Source of the DNA: Shimia aestuarii
Lineage (GTDB): Bacteria > Pseudomonadota > Alphaproteobacteria > Rhodobacterales > Rhodobacteraceae
DNA: 64,000 nt
NCBI RefSeq assembly: GCF_900114635.1
Contig: NZ_FOTQ01000001.1
Coordinates: 620,001 to 684,000, forward strand
Direction of reading: 5' to 3'
Shown: positions 1-9,405 of the stretch, piece after piece
How positions within the stretch are numbered: the first letter of the stretch is position 1
Layout of the letters: each line of letters begins with the position of its first letter
The notes under the pieces: model-generated
Databases searched by the model: none
What the model was told of the DNA's origin: nothing
Seen by the model: only the letters and a program-made list of their open reading frames with translations
Translations under genes and position numbers: made by a program

Positions 1-482
1 GCCCGGTTGTCCGGCGCTTCGGCGTGCAGCGTCTCGCCGCCCGCCGCCACATCCACATGCGCGGGCAGATCGTCAAAATCGAACAGGATCATTTCCGCCG
101 CATCACGTGCTTGCGCCAGTGTTTCTGCCACCACCACCGCGATCGGTTCCCCGACATAGCGCACACGGCCCTCGGCCAGCAAAGGCCGCTTGGGCCCGGC
201 CCCGGTCGAGCCGTCCCGGTTCTTGACCTGCGTCCCCAAAAGCCGCGCGTCCAGCCCCGCCGCCTCAAGATCGGCCTGCGTCAGAATGCAATGCACCCCC
301 TCGGCCTCAACCGCATCGCTGACATCCAGTTCCGTGATCTCTGCATGTGCCACCGGCGAGCGAAGGAAAAACGCATGCAGCCCGTCCTTGGGCGCAATGT
401 CATCCACATACCGCCCCTGCCCGGTCAGAAACCGCGAATCCTCGACCCGCCGCACCGGCTGGCTTTTTCCGAACTTTTCCAT
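1..482 (-). CDS. Molybdenum hydroxylase large subunit (CoxL / xanthine dehydrogenase family), 5' part
   Basis: Reading the reverse strand from an ATG at 482 gives about 160 residues with no stop before the window edge. The N-terminus (KFGKSQPVRRVEDSRFLTGQ, then GRYVDDI) is the usual opening of the molybdopterin-binding subunit of aerobic CO dehydrogenase-like enzymes, and VRYVGEPIAVVVAE is the conserved strand of its first a/b hammerhead domain. Such subunits oxidise CO, aldehydes or N-heterocycles together with FAD and 2Fe-2S subunits. The active-site loop that would separate true CoxL (form I) from other members lies outside the window, so the substrate is unknown. Confidence 0.85.
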   Translation of the reverse strand, partial: MEKFGKSQPVRRVEDSRFLTGQGRYVDDIAPKDGLHAFFLRSPVAHAEITELDVSDAVEAEGVHCILTQADLEAAGLDARLLGTQVKNRDGSTGAGPKRPLLAEGRVRYVGEPIAVVVAETLAQARDAAEMILFDFDDLPAHVDVAAGGETLHAEAPDNR

Positions 483-558
483 GCACCTGCTCCCCGCGCG
501 TCAGATTGTTAACATGGAATGTAATCTGCGCGGACAGCATGTCCAGAGGGACCGTCGC

Positions 559-1689
559 TCACAAAGAAGCGACGGTGACGATCTCCTGTCGGCCATAGCC
601 GTTGAACCCGGTCGAAATCGACGAGGAATAGGCCCCCATTGCCCGGATCATCACGTAATCACCCTCCGCGACGCCCTCGGGCAACGCCATACGGTCCGGC
701 AACCGGTCGATACTGTCACAGGTCGGCCCGAACACCACTTTCTGCGCCATCGCACCTTCCAGCGCCCCGCCATCCGGGCGCATCACCGACACCCGGTCGG
801 GCGCACCAATGTCGCGCAGTTCGGTCAGCGATCCATACACACCGTCATTCAGGAACACCGCATCCCCGCGCACCGCCTTGACCCGAAGCGCCAATGTAAA
901 GCTCTCGGCAACCATCGCCCGGCCCGGCTCACACACCAGCGCGGGACGCGCGATACCAAAGGCGCGATTGGTCTCGGACGCAATCCGGTCAAAAATTGCC
1001 TCAAGATCAGGGGCCGCCCCCCGGCGATGGGCGGCAAAACCGCCCCCCACATTCAGCCGCTTCAAGGTCACGCCCGCGCGGCGCGCCACATCCGCCGCTT
1101 CCACGATATACACCGCCCATGCCTGCGGATCGGCGCATTGCGTACCCGGATGAAAGGTCAGGGAAACATCAAATCCCATCGCGCGCGCCTTTTTCATCAG
1201 CGCCACCGCTTGATCCGGGTCGGCTCCGAATTTCTCACCAAAATCATAGGCTGCCCCCGGCACCGGCATCCGCAGGCGCACCGCGATCTCGGTGCAATGC
1301 CGTGGAACATCGGCCAGCTTGTCCAACTCGCACGGGCAATCCACCGACCAGCTCGCAATGCCATGCCCCACCGCCCCGGCGATCTCGGCCACCGACCGCA
1401 CCGGGTTGTGGTAGTGCAACACCGCATCCGCCTTGGCCTGCCGCACCTTTTCCATCTCGCTCAGCGAGGCGACGTCAAACGCCCCCAGCCCGGCCCCTAC
1501 GAGGTTATCGAGCACTGCCGCCTGATCATTGGCCTTGACCGCATAGGTCACCAGCCCGTCAAACCCCGCTTCGAACCGACGCGCGGTCGCCTGCAAAACA
1601 TCCGGTGAAAAGTACAAGATCGGATCATCGGGTTGGAATTTCTTGAGATGCCAAGTGGGAGAAGGCCAAAGGGCCGGTTGATTGCGCAT
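559..1689 (-). CDS. PLP-dependent ornithine/lysine decarboxylase (fold III)
   Basis: This 376-residue protein has the alanine-racemase-fold plus beta-sandwich layout of eukaryote-type ornithine decarboxylases. Visible signatures are YAVKAN with the Schiff-base lysine at residue 52, a GGGF phosphate loop, an EPGR motif and FGPTCDSID near the C-terminus, the catalytic-cysteine motif contributed across the dimer. It should make putrescine or cadaverine from ornithine or lysine; the motif alone does not settle which. An Lrp-type regulator is divergently transcribed 107 bases away and may control it (inference). Length is normal for the family. Confidence 0.88.
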   Translation of the reverse strand: MRNQPALWPSPTWHLKKFQPDDPILYFSPDVLQATARRFEAGFDGLVTYAVKANDQAAVLDNLVGAGLGAFDVASLSEMEKVRQAKADAVLHYHNPVRSVAEIAGAVGHGIASWSVDCPCELDKLADVPRHCTEIAVRLRMPVPGAAYDFGEKFGADPDQAVALMKKARAMGFDVSLTFHPGTQCADPQAWAVYIVEAADVARRAGVTLKRLNVGGGFAAHRRGAAPDLEAIFDRIASETNRAFGIARPALVCEPGRAMVAESFTLALRVKAVRGDAVFLNDGVYGSLTELRDIGAPDRVSVMRPDGGALEGAMAQKVVFGPTCDSIDRLPDRMALPEGVAEGDYVMIRAMGAYSSSISTGFNGYGRQEIVTVASL

Positions 1690-1796
1690 ATCTGCCTCAC
1701 GTCCTGTTTCTTTTCAGACTCAGGTAGTTTTCAGTCGATTTCACGTGCTGATATGGTAAATAGGCGGGAATTTTTCGGCAAAGTGACGAAACACAA
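1690..1796. promoter_or_regulatory. Divergent promoter region between decarboxylase and Lrp-type regulator
   Basis: The 107 bases between the two divergent start codons are more A+T-rich than their surroundings, and both genes must start from here. I see no perfect operator palindrome, and the exact promoter elements are not assigned. Confidence 0.5.
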
Positions 1797-2234
1797 ATGC
1801 AACTTGACGAAATCGACCGCAAACTGCTCACACTTCTATCGGAAAACGCGCGTGCCCCCGTGGCCACGCTGGCCCGCCAGCTCGGCCTTGCGCGCACCAC
1901 GGTTCAGGCCAGGATCGACCGGCTTGAACAAGGCGGCGCCATTGCCGGATACACCCTTAAACTTGGGGAAATGGCGCGCCCGCGCATCCGGGCCACCGCC
2001 CTCGTGTCGATCGAGCTGCGTGCCGGTCCGTCGGTGCTTCAAAGACTCAAGACCCTGCCTGCCGTCGAATCGGTACACACCTGTTCGGGCCGGGTCGACC
2101 TGATCGTCCGCATCGCCGCCGAATCAACCACCGAACTGGACGAAACCCTTGACCGGATCGGTGAAACCAAGGGCGTGCGCAGTTCCGAAAGCCTGATCCA
2201 CCTGAGCACCAAGCTCTCGCGCAGCCGCGCCTAA
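1797..2234 (+). CDS. Lrp/AsnC family transcriptional regulator
   Basis: The 145-residue protein begins with an AsnC-type winged helix (LDEIDRKLLTLLSENARAPV, then ARQLGLARTTVQARIDRLE), followed by a RAM ligand-binding domain with the strand TCSGRVDLIVRIAA. Lrp-type proteins sense amino acids and often control the gene beside them, so the divergent ornithine/lysine decarboxylase is the first candidate target (inference). Its stop codon TAA overlaps the TAG stop of the convergent LysR gene in a four-base CTAA. Confidence 0.9.
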   Translation: MQLDEIDRKLLTLLSENARAPVATLARQLGLARTTVQARIDRLEQGGAIAGYTLKLGEMARPRIRATALVSIELRAGPSVLQRLKTLPAVESVHTCSGRVDLIVRIAAESTTELDETLDRIGETKGVRSSESLIHLSTKLSRSRA

Positions 2235-3121
2235 GCCCACCCCTGCGCGCGCACCCAGTCCAAAAGCCAGTCGCGAAACCGCCGCGCGGGCGGGCGCAGA
2301 CCGCTCAGGCTGTCGTAAACCAGATAATAAGCTTGGCTGCCCTGCACCTCGAACCCGGGCAGGCATGGCACCAGCCCGGCCCCTTGCATTTCAAGGTCGC
2401 TCGCAGGTGTCCGCGCGAGGGCAATCCCGCGTCCCGCGCGGGACATTGCCATTGCCATCAACGTGTTATCCGCATGCACCATCCGCCCCGCTCCGGGCCG
2501 CGCCCGCGCCGTTTCCAAAACCTGCCGCCAACCGGAACGATGTGTGCCCACCTCGATCAGCGGCCAATCCAACAGGTCGCCCGCATGGGCAATCTGGCGC
2601 GCCACATCCGGCGGCGCCACGGGGATCAACCACTCCCCCATGATCCGATCACTCTCACGCCCATACTCATGCGGGTTGCCAAAGATGATCTTGAGATCGC
2701 TGAACCCCTGCTGAAAATCACTCGCTGAATTTCCGGTGCTGAGCATCACCGAAATCCCCGGATGCTGCGCCTCGAATTCGGCCAACCCCTTGGTGAGTAT
2801 CCCATGGGCAAAGATCAGCACCGATTGCAGGTAAAGCCCCTGCCCGCCGACCGCCCCAAAAAGCCCTTCGGTGGCCTCTTCCAGTGTCATCAACGCCTGC
2901 TGCACCGGGGGCAGATAGGCCCGCCCCGCCTCGGTCAACCGCACCGCCTGTGCATGGCGCGAGAACAGAGGCGCGCCAAGCCGGTCTTCCAGCGCACGCA
3001 CTTGTTGGCTGACGGCGGCTGCGGACATGTTCAACTGCTGCGCGGCGCGCGCAAAGCTCTCGGTACGCGCGGCGGCTTCGAACACGCGCAGCCAGTTCAG
3101 CGAAGGAATACGGCTCTCCAT
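2231..3121 (-). CDS. LysR family transcriptional regulator (GcvA-like)
   Basis: The 296 residues start with a classic LysR helix-turn-helix (LNWLRVFEAAARTESFARAA, then LNMSAAAVSQQVRALEDRLG), followed by a periplasmic-binding-protein-like effector domain. The N-terminus SLNWLRVFEAAA resembles the GcvA branch. It is divergent from the oxygenase/HD gene pair at 3224-4728, starting 102 bases away, and is a plausible regulator of that pair (inference). The effector cannot be told from sequence. Confidence 0.9.
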   Translation of the reverse strand: MESRIPSLNWLRVFEAAARTESFARAAQQLNMSAAAVSQQVRALEDRLGAPLFSRHAQAVRLTEAGRAYLPPVQQALMTLEEATEGLFGAVGGQGLYLQSVLIFAHGILTKGLAEFEAQHPGISVMLSTGNSASDFQQGFSDLKIIFGNPHEYGRESDRIMGEWLIPVAPPDVARQIAHAGDLLDWPLIEVGTHRSGWRQVLETARARPGAGRMVHADNTLMAMAMSRAGRGIALARTPASDLEMQGAGLVPCLPGFEVQGSQAYYLVYDSLSGLRPPARRFRDWLLDWVRAQGWA

Positions 3122-3223
3122 CCCAGCAGGCTAAGCTCAGCTTAGCCTCTGAGGCAAGAGCCGCCGTGCTGCAAATCGCGCTTCCCGCACTAGCCTCAGA
3201 TCATCACCCAGCCGGAGGTCCTC

Positions 3224-4102
3224 ATGATTCCTTCCCTGCCCTTGACCAATGGTCACCTCTCTGCCGCCCAAACCGCCCAATACTGGGAGGACGGTTTCCT
3301 GTTCCCGCTCCCGGTCATGGCCCCGGACGAGGCCCAAACCTTGCGCGCCGAACTGGAAGACCTGGAACGCGACTGGCTGGATGCAGGTCTGCCTTTGCCG
3401 CTCAACACTTACAAACGGGTCAACGCTCAATGTGTCATGCCCTTGGCCCATCGCATCGGCGCAGACCCGCGCATCCTTGATATTGTCGAGGGACTGATCG
3501 GGCCAGATATCCTGATCTACGGGGTCGAATTCTTTATCAAGGAACCGCGCACACGCCACATGGTCGGTATGCACCAGGACCTCACCTATTGGGGGCTGGG
3601 CGCGATCGACGGGCTGGTCACGGCATGGCTGGCGCTCTCCCCTGCGACACCGCAATCGGGCTGCATGGATTTCGTGCGTGCCAGCCACAAGAACGCCATC
3701 CTGCCCCATGAAGACACTTTTTCCGAAGAGAATCTGCTCTCGCGTGGACAGGAAGTGCGCGTCGACGTGGCCGAGGCCGACAAGGTGCCCATCGAGATTC
3801 ACCCCGGCCAGATGTCGCTGCATCACGGGCTGACAATCCACGGCTCTGGCCCCAACACGAGCGATGACCGCCGCATCGCCGCCGTGATCCGCTACGTCAC
3901 GCCAGAAGTCGCCCAACAGGTCGCGGACAAGGATTATGCCATGCTCGCCCGCGGCGCCGACCGTATCGGAAATTTCATCAACTACGCCCCACCCCGCGCG
4001 CAATTCACACCGGAAAGCCTTGCCCTTTACGAGGAAATCCGTTCGGCTCAGGCACAGGCGACGATGAAGGGCGCGGACAACAGAAAAGGACTCTACGCAT
4101 GA
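3224..4102 (+). CDS. Phytanoyl-CoA dioxygenase family protein, PhnY-like
   Basis: The 292-residue protein is a PhyH-type Fe(II)/2-oxoglutarate oxygenase. The iron-binding facial triad is visible as H117-x-D119 (MHQD) and a distal histidine near 206, followed by an arginine at 216-217 fit to bind 2-oxoglutarate. A GGAGG ribosome site precedes the ATG. The start codon of an HD-domain oxygenase overlaps its stop (ATGA), and this gene order is that of PhnY-PhnZ, where PhnY hydroxylates 2-aminoethylphosphonate and PhnZ cleaves the C-P bond. The phosphonate role is inferred from the pair, not from a substrate-binding residue. Confidence 0.8.
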   Translation: MIPSLPLTNGHLSAAQTAQYWEDGFLFPLPVMAPDEAQTLRAELEDLERDWLDAGLPLPLNTYKRVNAQCVMPLAHRIGADPRILDIVEGLIGPDILIYGVEFFIKEPRTRHMVGMHQDLTYWGLGAIDGLVTAWLALSPATPQSGCMDFVRASHKNAILPHEDTFSEENLLSRGQEVRVDVAEADKVPIEIHPGQMSLHHGLTIHGSGPNTSDDRRIAAVIRYVTPEVAQQVADKDYAMLARGADRIGNFINYAPPRAQFTPESLALYEEIRSAQAQATMKGADNRKGLYA

Positions 4103-4728
4103 TGGACAAGGTCAACTTCACCCGGATGAAGGACGGCACCAAGGAAGAGTACGAATTCCTGACCGCCCACGAGATCGACCACACGCGCCACACCGCCGAC
4201 CGGCTCCTCAAGGCCCTTGTCGAGCTCGACGAAAGCCTGTCGGGCTACCAGATCACCCGTCTTGGCCATTCCGTGCAATCCGCCACCCGCGCGTGGCGCG
4301 ACGGAGCCGATATCGACTGGATTGTCTCCGCGCTTTTACATGACATTGGCGACATCTACGCGCCCTATAATCACGACGAATACGCCGCCACGATCCTCAA
4401 ACCTTTCGTGCGCGAGCAATGCGCCTGGGTGGTTCAGACTCATGGCGACTTCCAGATGCTCTATTATGGTCACCACCTTGACGGTTTCGATCAGAACAAA
4501 CGCGACCGGCACAAGGGCCACCCCTATTTCGACGACAACGCCGAATTCTGCGAACGCTGGGATCAGGCGTCCTTTGATCCCGACTATGAAGACCTGCCGC
4601 TCGAATTCTTCGCCCCGATGGTACGCGAGGTTTTTGCCCGCAAACCCTACGACCCCGAAGTGATCCGCCCCGGCACCCGCGAACCGCTGGTCAATGACGC
4701 CGAAGCCGCCCGACGCCGCGGGGCCTAG
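4099..4728 (+). CDS. HD-domain mixed-valent diiron oxygenase, PhnZ/TmpB-like
   Basis: The 209-residue protein carries HD-domain metal ligands: His57 (GHSVQSATRA), H81-D82 (LLHDIGD), a further histidine in YNHDEYA and His115 (VQTHGDFQM). The patterns HSVQSATRA and LLHDIGD, with Tyr18 near the N-terminus where PhnZ has its lid tyrosine, match the PhnZ/TmpB oxygenases rather than hydrolytic HD phosphatases. It would oxidatively cleave an alpha-hydroxyphosphonate made by the upstream PhyH enzyme. Translational coupling (ATGA) supports joint action. The alternative is a myo-inositol-oxygenase-like reaction on another substrate. Confidence 0.75.
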   Translation: MMDKVNFTRMKDGTKEEYEFLTAHEIDHTRHTADRLLKALVELDESLSGYQITRLGHSVQSATRAWRDGADIDWIVSALLHDIGDIYAPYNHDEYAATILKPFVREQCAWVVQTHGDFQMLYYGHHLDGFDQNKRDRHKGHPYFDDNAEFCERWDQASFDPDYEDLPLEFFAPMVREVFARKPYDPEVIRPGTREPLVNDAEAARRRGA

Positions 4729-5675
4729 TCCCGCTTGCCGCCCACAAGGCCAATCCGCCAGAAGAACCAAAGCTGAAACACCGCCGTCACCCCCAGGATC
4801 GCGCAGACCGCCCAAAAGGCCCAAGGCGTTTCAGCCCCCGGCATCCCGCCGACATTGATCCCTAATAACCCCGTGATCAACCCCAGCGGCAGGAACAGCG
4901 CCGCCACCACGGACAGGATCAACATCTGGCGATTCATCGCCTCGGCACGCTGGTCAAGGATCTGGTCCTGCACCAACTGTGCCCTGTCGCGGATCGCATC
5001 CAGTTCCTCGGCCAAACGCGTGACCCGCTCTGTCGCCTCCCGCAACCGAGAGCGATCCTGGGACCGCACCCATGGCAGCGTTTCGATCTCCAGCGTGCTC
5101 AGCGCATCGCGCTGCGGGAACATGTAGCGGCGCAACACAATCGCAGCCCGCCGGATTTCGGCCAGCTGCGCGCGCGACGGCGGCACACTGCCGTCCAGCG
5201 CGCGATCCTCCAGCCCGTCGATACTCTCGTTGAGCCCCGCCACCACCGGCTCGGCCCGATCCGCCAACCGCAGCGCAAGCTGCGCCACTAGGTCCGCTGG
5301 CCCCTCCGGCCCCTGATTGCGTTCAACCGCCTCCACGACATCCGTCAACGCCCGCAACTGGCGCAACTGCACGCTCACCACCAGATCCGCCGTCAACCAC
5401 AACCGCAACGACACCATATCCTCGGGCTCTGCGCCGGGGTTCAGGTTCACGCCGCGCAGGTTCATAAGAACCCCCGCCCCATGCACCGTGCAGCGCGGCC
5501 GCGTCTCTGCTGCCAACAACGCCTGCATCACCAAAGGATCCAGACCAAGCGCCTCAAGCGCATCGCGCGCGCCCTCTACCGCTAGGTCGGCATGTTTCCA
5601 GACAAACCCTTCGCCGGCCCCGTCGCCTCGCACATGCCCCAACCGGTCCAACTGAAACACCTTGATCGCGGTCAT
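4725..5675 (-). CDS. zntB: CorA-family zinc transporter, ZntB-like
   Basis: The 316-residue protein has a long cytoplasmic helical domain and two C-terminal membrane segments (LILSVVAALFLPLGLITGLL and AFWAVCAILGVTAVFQLWFF). The loop signature between them is GIN followed by GGMPG, the ZntB-type variant of the CorA GMN motif. Family members move Zn2+ across the inner membrane as pentamers. The gene is convergent with the HD-domain gene, and their stop codons share a CTAG palindrome. Direction of transport cannot be read from sequence. Confidence 0.85.
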   Translation of the reverse strand: MTAIKVFQLDRLGHVRGDGAGEGFVWKHADLAVEGARDALEALGLDPLVMQALLAAETRPRCTVHGAGVLMNLRGVNLNPGAEPEDMVSLRLWLTADLVVSVQLRQLRALTDVVEAVERNQGPEGPADLVAQLALRLADRAEPVVAGLNESIDGLEDRALDGSVPPSRAQLAEIRRAAIVLRRYMFPQRDALSTLEIETLPWVRSQDRSRLREATERVTRLAEELDAIRDRAQLVQDQILDQRAEAMNRQMLILSVVAALFLPLGLITGLLGINVGGMPGAETPWAFWAVCAILGVTAVFQLWFFWRIGLVGGKRD

Positions 5676-5816
5676 GTCTTCGGCCCTCCGGCTTGCTTTC
5701 CTCCAAACTCCCTGCCTGCCTCGGCCAGGTCAAGAAATTTGGCACACGACCTTTCCCTTGGGCGCGCCATTCGATAATGGATCATCCAACCTGAACACCA
5801 AGCTGGATCAAGAAAA

Positions 5817-8800
5817 ATGGCAATGGAAAAGACCTTCAACGCGGCCGAAGCCGAAGGCCGTCTCTACGAAGCCTGGGAAAAGGCGGGCTGCTTCACCGCT
5901 GGTGCCAATGCCAAGCCCGGCGCCTCGACCTATTGCATCATGATCCCGCCCCCGAACGTGACCGGCGTTCTACACATGGGCCATGCCTTCAACAACACGC
6001 TTCAGGACATCCTGATGCGCTGGAAACGGATGCAGGGCTTTGACACGCTCTGGCAGCCCGGCACCGACCATGCCGGCATCGCCACCCAGATGGTTGTGGA
6101 ACGCAAGCTCGCCGAAGACCAACAGCCCTCGCGCCGCGAACTGGGCCGCGAGAAGTTCCTCGAAAAAGTCTGGGAATGGAAGGCGCAGTCCGGCGGCACC
6201 ATCGTCAACCAATTGAAGCGTCTTGGCGCTTCCTGCGACTGGTCGCGCGAAGCCTTCACCATGTCCGGCGCCCCCGGCGCGCCCGAAGACGTGGCCGGCG
6301 GCAACTTCCACGATGCCGTGCTCAAGGTCTTTGTCGACATGTACAACAAGGGCCTGATCTATCGCGGCAAACGCCTCGTGAACTGGGACCCGCATTTCGA
6401 GACCGCGATCTCGGACCTCGAGGTCGAGAACATCGAAGTCCACGGCCATATGTGGCACTTCAAGTACCCGCTCGCCGGTGGCGCGACCTATACCTACGTT
6501 GAAAAAGACGAAGACGGGAACGTGATCCTGACCGAGGAGCGCGACTATATCTCCATCGCCACGACCCGCCCCGAAACCATGCTGGGCGATGGCGCCGTTG
6601 CGGTGCACCCCTCGGATGAACGCTATGCGCCCATCGTCGGCAAGCTCTGCGAAATCCCGGTCGGCCCCAAGGAACATCGCCGCCTGATCCCGATCATCAC
6701 CGACGAATACCCCGACCCCGATTTCGGCTCGGGCGCGGTCAAGATCACCGGCGCGCATGACTTCAACGACTACCAGGTCGCCAAGCGCGGCGGCATCCCA
6801 ATGTACCGCCTGATGGACACCAAGGGCCACATGCGCGCCGACGGCAAACCCTATGCCGAAGACGCCGCCACAGCCATGGCCGTTGCCAAGGGCGAAGCCA
6901 GCCTCACCGAGAACGAGGCCGACGCCATCAACCTCGTACCCGATGATCTGCGCGGGCTGGACCGGTTCGACGCACGCACCGCCGTGATCAACCAGATCAC
7001 CGAAGAAGGTCTCGCGGTAATGATCCCCAACCCCGCCGCCGGGGCCGAGGGTGAGCCGGAAGAGATTCCGCTGGTCGAGAACAAGCCGATCATGCAGCCC
7101 TTTGGCGACCGCTCCAAGGTGGTGATCGAACCCATGCTGACTGATCAGTGGTTCGTCGACGCCGAAAAGGTTGTCGGCCCCGCGCTCGACGCCGTGCGTT
7201 CGGGCAAGGTCAGGATTCTCCCCGAGTCGGGCGAGAAAACCTATTACCACTGGCTCGAAAACATTGAACCCTGGTGTATCTCGCGCCAGCTCTGGTGGGG
7301 ACACCAGATCCCGGTCTGGTATGGCTTTGACCTTTCGGCCAACGGCTTTGTCGATGACGAAGGCGACGGCACGCTGGATCTCGTGGAAATGGGCCGCCTG
7401 CTCTCTGAACAGAAACTGCTGCTCGGGGATGAGCGCCACCATTGCGCCCATAATTTCGAAGCGGTGAAAGCCCAGTTTGCCGATGTCGAAGCCGCCCTGC
7501 CGACCCCGCTCAACCATGCAACCGTGATCGAGGTCGAAGACCGCGCCGCCGCCGTGCACGCCTTTGCCGCCGCGCTGGCAGAATACGAGGTCACGCAGGA
7601 CCCGACCAAGCTGGTCTACCCGGTCTGGCGCGACCCCGACGTGCTCGACACATGGTTCTCCTCCGGCCTCTGGCCCATCGGCACGCTGGGCTGGCCCGAC
7701 AAGACGCCGGAGCTGGAGAAATACTTCCCGACCTCGACCCTCGTCACCGGACAGGACATCCTGTTCTTCTGGGTCGCCCGCATGATGATGATGCAACTCG
7801 CGGTGGTCGACGACATCCCGTTCGACACGGTCTACTTGCATGGCCTCGTCCGTGACGCCAAGGGCAAGAAGATGTCCAAGTCCACCGGCAACGTCATGGA
7901 CCCGCTGGAAATCATCGACGAATACGGTGCGGACGCGCTGCGCTTCTCCTCGGCGGCCATGGCCGCGCTCGGGGGGGTGCTCAAACTCGACATGCAGCGC
8001 ATCGCGGGCTACCGCAACTTCGGCACCAAGCTCTGGAATGCCGCGCGCTTTGCCGAGATGAACGGCGTGTTCGATACCGACGTGATACCGACGCAATACC
8101 GACGTGATACCGACGTGGCCCAAACGGCCAATAAATGGATCATCGGCGAAACCGCCAAGGTTCGCGAAACCGTCGATGACGCGCTCGAAAACTACCGCTT
8201 CAACGACGCGGCAAACGCGCTTTACGCCTTTGTCTGGGGCAAGGTCTGCGACTGGTATCTGGAATTCTCCAAACCGCTCTTCGCCTCCGAAGACGCCGCT
8301 GTCGTGGCCGAAACCAAGTCGACCATGCGCTGGGTCATCGACCAGTGCCTGATCCTGTTGCACCCGATCATGCCCTTCATCACCGAAGAGCTCTGGGGCA
8401 ACCTTGGAGACCGCGAGCAGATGCTGGTGCACGCCGACTGGCCGACCTACCAAGCTGCTGATTTTGTTGATGAAGCCGCAGATCGCGAAATGAACTGGGT
8501 GATCTCGGTGATCGACAACGTGCGCTCGGCCCGCGCCCAGATGCACGTGCCCGCAGGCCTCAAGATCCCGATGCTGGTGAGCGAGCTTGACGCCGCTGGC
8601 AAAGAGGCGTGGGCCCGCAACGAGGCGCTGATCATGAAGCTCGCGCGCATCGACAGCCTGACCGAAGCGGCCGAGTTCCCCAAAGGCTCGATCACGGTCG
8701 CGGTCGAGGGCGGCAGCTTTGGTCTCCCGCTGGCCGACATCATCGACATCGACGCCGAAAAAGCACGCCTTGAAAAGACCTTGGGCAAACTCGCCAAGGA

Positions 8801-8954
8801 ACTCGGCGGCCTGCGCGGACGCCTCAACAACCCCAAGTTCGTTGCCTCCGCTCCGGACGAGGTGGTTGAAGAAGCCCGCGAAAACCTCGCCGCCCGTGAA
8901 GAGGAAGAGGCAAAGCTCAAGGCCGCGCTGGACAAGCTGGCCGAACTCGACTGA
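5817..8954 (+). CDS. valS: Valyl-tRNA synthetase
   Basis: The 1045-residue class I synthetase shows the HIGH-type signature ([17 protein letters not shown]), a large CP1 editing domain, the second signature KMSKS ([11 protein letters not shown]) and a C-terminal coiled coil rich in Glu/Lys/Arg ([19 protein letters not shown]). It charges tRNA-Val and edits misactivated threonine. Length is slightly above the bacterial average because of insertions in the catalytic half. An 11-bp tandem repeat sits inside the gene at 8073-8116. It is probably followed as an operon by the DUF1992 gene at 8993. Confidence 0.97.
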   Translation: MAMEKTFNAAEAEGRLYEAWEKAGCFTAGANAKPGASTYCIMIPPPNVTGVLHMGHAFNNTLQDILMRWKRMQGFDTLWQPGTDHAGIATQMVVERKLAEDQQPSRRELGREKFLEKVWEWKAQSGGTIVNQLKRLGASCDWSREAFTMSGAPGAPEDVAGGNFHDAVLKVFVDMYNKGLIYRGKRLVNWDPHFETAISDLEVENIEVHGHMWHFKYPLAGGATYTYVEKDEDGNVILTEERDYISIATTRPETMLGDGAVAVHPSDERYAPIVGKLCEIPVGPKEHRRLIPIITDEYPDPDFGSGAVKITGAHDFNDYQVAKRGGIPMYRLMDTKGHMRADGKPYAEDAATAMAVAKGEASLTENEADAINLVPDDLRGLDRFDARTAVINQITEEGLAVMIPNPAAGAEGEPEEIPLVENKPIMQPFGDRSKVVIEPMLTDQWFVDAEKVVGPALDAVRSGKVRILPESGEKTYYHWLENIEPWCISRQLWWGHQIPVWYGFDLSANGFVDDEGDGTLDLVEMGRLLSEQKLLLGDERHHCAHNFEAVKAQFADVEAALPTPLNHATVIEVEDRAAAVHAFAAALAEYEVTQDPTKLVYPVWRDPDVLDTWFSSGLWPIGTLGWPDKTPELEKYFPTSTLVTGQDILFFWVARMMMMQLAVVDDIPFDTVYLHGLVRDAKGKKMSKSTGNVMDPLEIIDEYGADALRFSSAAMAALGGVLKLDMQRIAGYRNFGTKLWNAARFAEMNGVFDTDVIPTQYRRDTDVAQTANKWIIGETAKVRETVDDALENYRFNDAANALYAFVWGKVCDWYLEFSKPLFASEDAAVVAETKSTMRWVIDQCLILLHPIMPFITEELWGNLGDREQMLVHADWPTYQAADFVDEAADREMNWVISVIDNVRSARAQMHVPAGLKIPMLVSELDAAGKEAWARNEALIMKLARIDSLTEAAEFPKGSITVAVEGGSFGLPLADIIDIDAEKARLEKTLGKLAKELGGLRGRLNNPKFVASAPDEVVEEARENLAAREEEEAKLKAALDKLAELD
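8073..8116 (+). repeat. Four-copy 11-bp minisatellite inside valS
   Basis: Four contiguous 11-base units (GATACCGACGT, GATACCGACGC, AATACCGACGT, GATACCGACGT) lie in the region between the KMSKS loop and the anticodon-binding domain. Because 11 is not a multiple of three, each unit is read in a different frame. The protein region (residues about 753-767) is a poorly conserved surface loop in the family. Confidence 0.9.
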
Positions 8955-8992
8955 GCCTGTGAAAAGCCGAGCATCATGCCTATAATGACGGC

Positions 8993-9319
8993 ATGATGCG
9001 CTCTTTTCGAAACCTGATCGAACGCCAGATCAAGAAAGCCGAAGCCGAAGGCCAGCTCGCCGATCTCGAAGGCGCGGGCAAACCATTGCCCCCGCGCCAC
9101 GCGCTCGAAGACCCGGCCATTGCGGCCGGTCATCGCATCATGGCCCAGGCCGGTGTGGTCCCGCGAGAGTTTGAGCTCAAGGAACAGTTAGAGCAGGCCC
9201 GCAAGGATTGGCGGAGCGCCACCGATCCGGCGGACAGGAAGCGCCTCATGGCCCGCATCGCTGAACTGGAACTCGCCTATAACGTCGAACGCGAAGCCTA
9301 CCGCAAGTTCCTGAAATAG
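8993..9319 (+). CDS. DUF1992 (DnaJ-homologue subfamily C member 28-like) small protein
   Basis: The 108-residue protein starts with ERQIKKAEAEGQLADLEGAG, then KPLP, the conserved opening of DUF1992, and ends with a charged helical region. It is soluble, with no signal or membrane segment. In proteobacteria the domain usually stands alone, without a J domain, and its function is unknown. It lies 38 bases after valS on the same strand and is probably co-transcribed. Confidence 0.85.
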   Translation: MMRSFRNLIERQIKKAEAEGQLADLEGAGKPLPPRHALEDPAIAAGHRIMAQAGVVPREFELKEQLEQARKDWRSATDPADRKRLMARIAELELAYNVEREAYRKFLK

Positions 9320-9359
9320 CTCCGCCTCTTCATATTTCCGCAAATACTCCGGGGGTAAG

Positions 9360-9400
9360 TTTGAAAATGCCTACATTTTCAAACCAGGGGGTTGGCCCCC
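9360..9400. terminator. Double-hairpin terminator between convergent genes
   Basis: A perfect 10-bp inverted repeat (TTTGAAAATG / CATTTTCAAA, loop CCTA) at 9360-9383 is followed by a GGGGG/CCCCC hairpin at about 9386-9399. It sits between the DUF1992 gene and the convergent crotonase gene and can serve both directions. Confidence 0.65.
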
Positions 9401-9405
9401 TTGCT

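Noticed and set aside
190-1608. 472-codon open frame on the plus strand
   Set aside because: Antisense to the decarboxylase and the molybdenum hydroxylase gene; the composition (Arg/His/Pro-rich) is typical of shadow frames.
5970-8546. 858-codon open frame on the minus strand
   Set aside because: It lies antisense to valS, whose motifs are unambiguous. The frame is a by-product of GC-rich third codon positions, and its translation has His/Val/Gly-rich composition without any domain.
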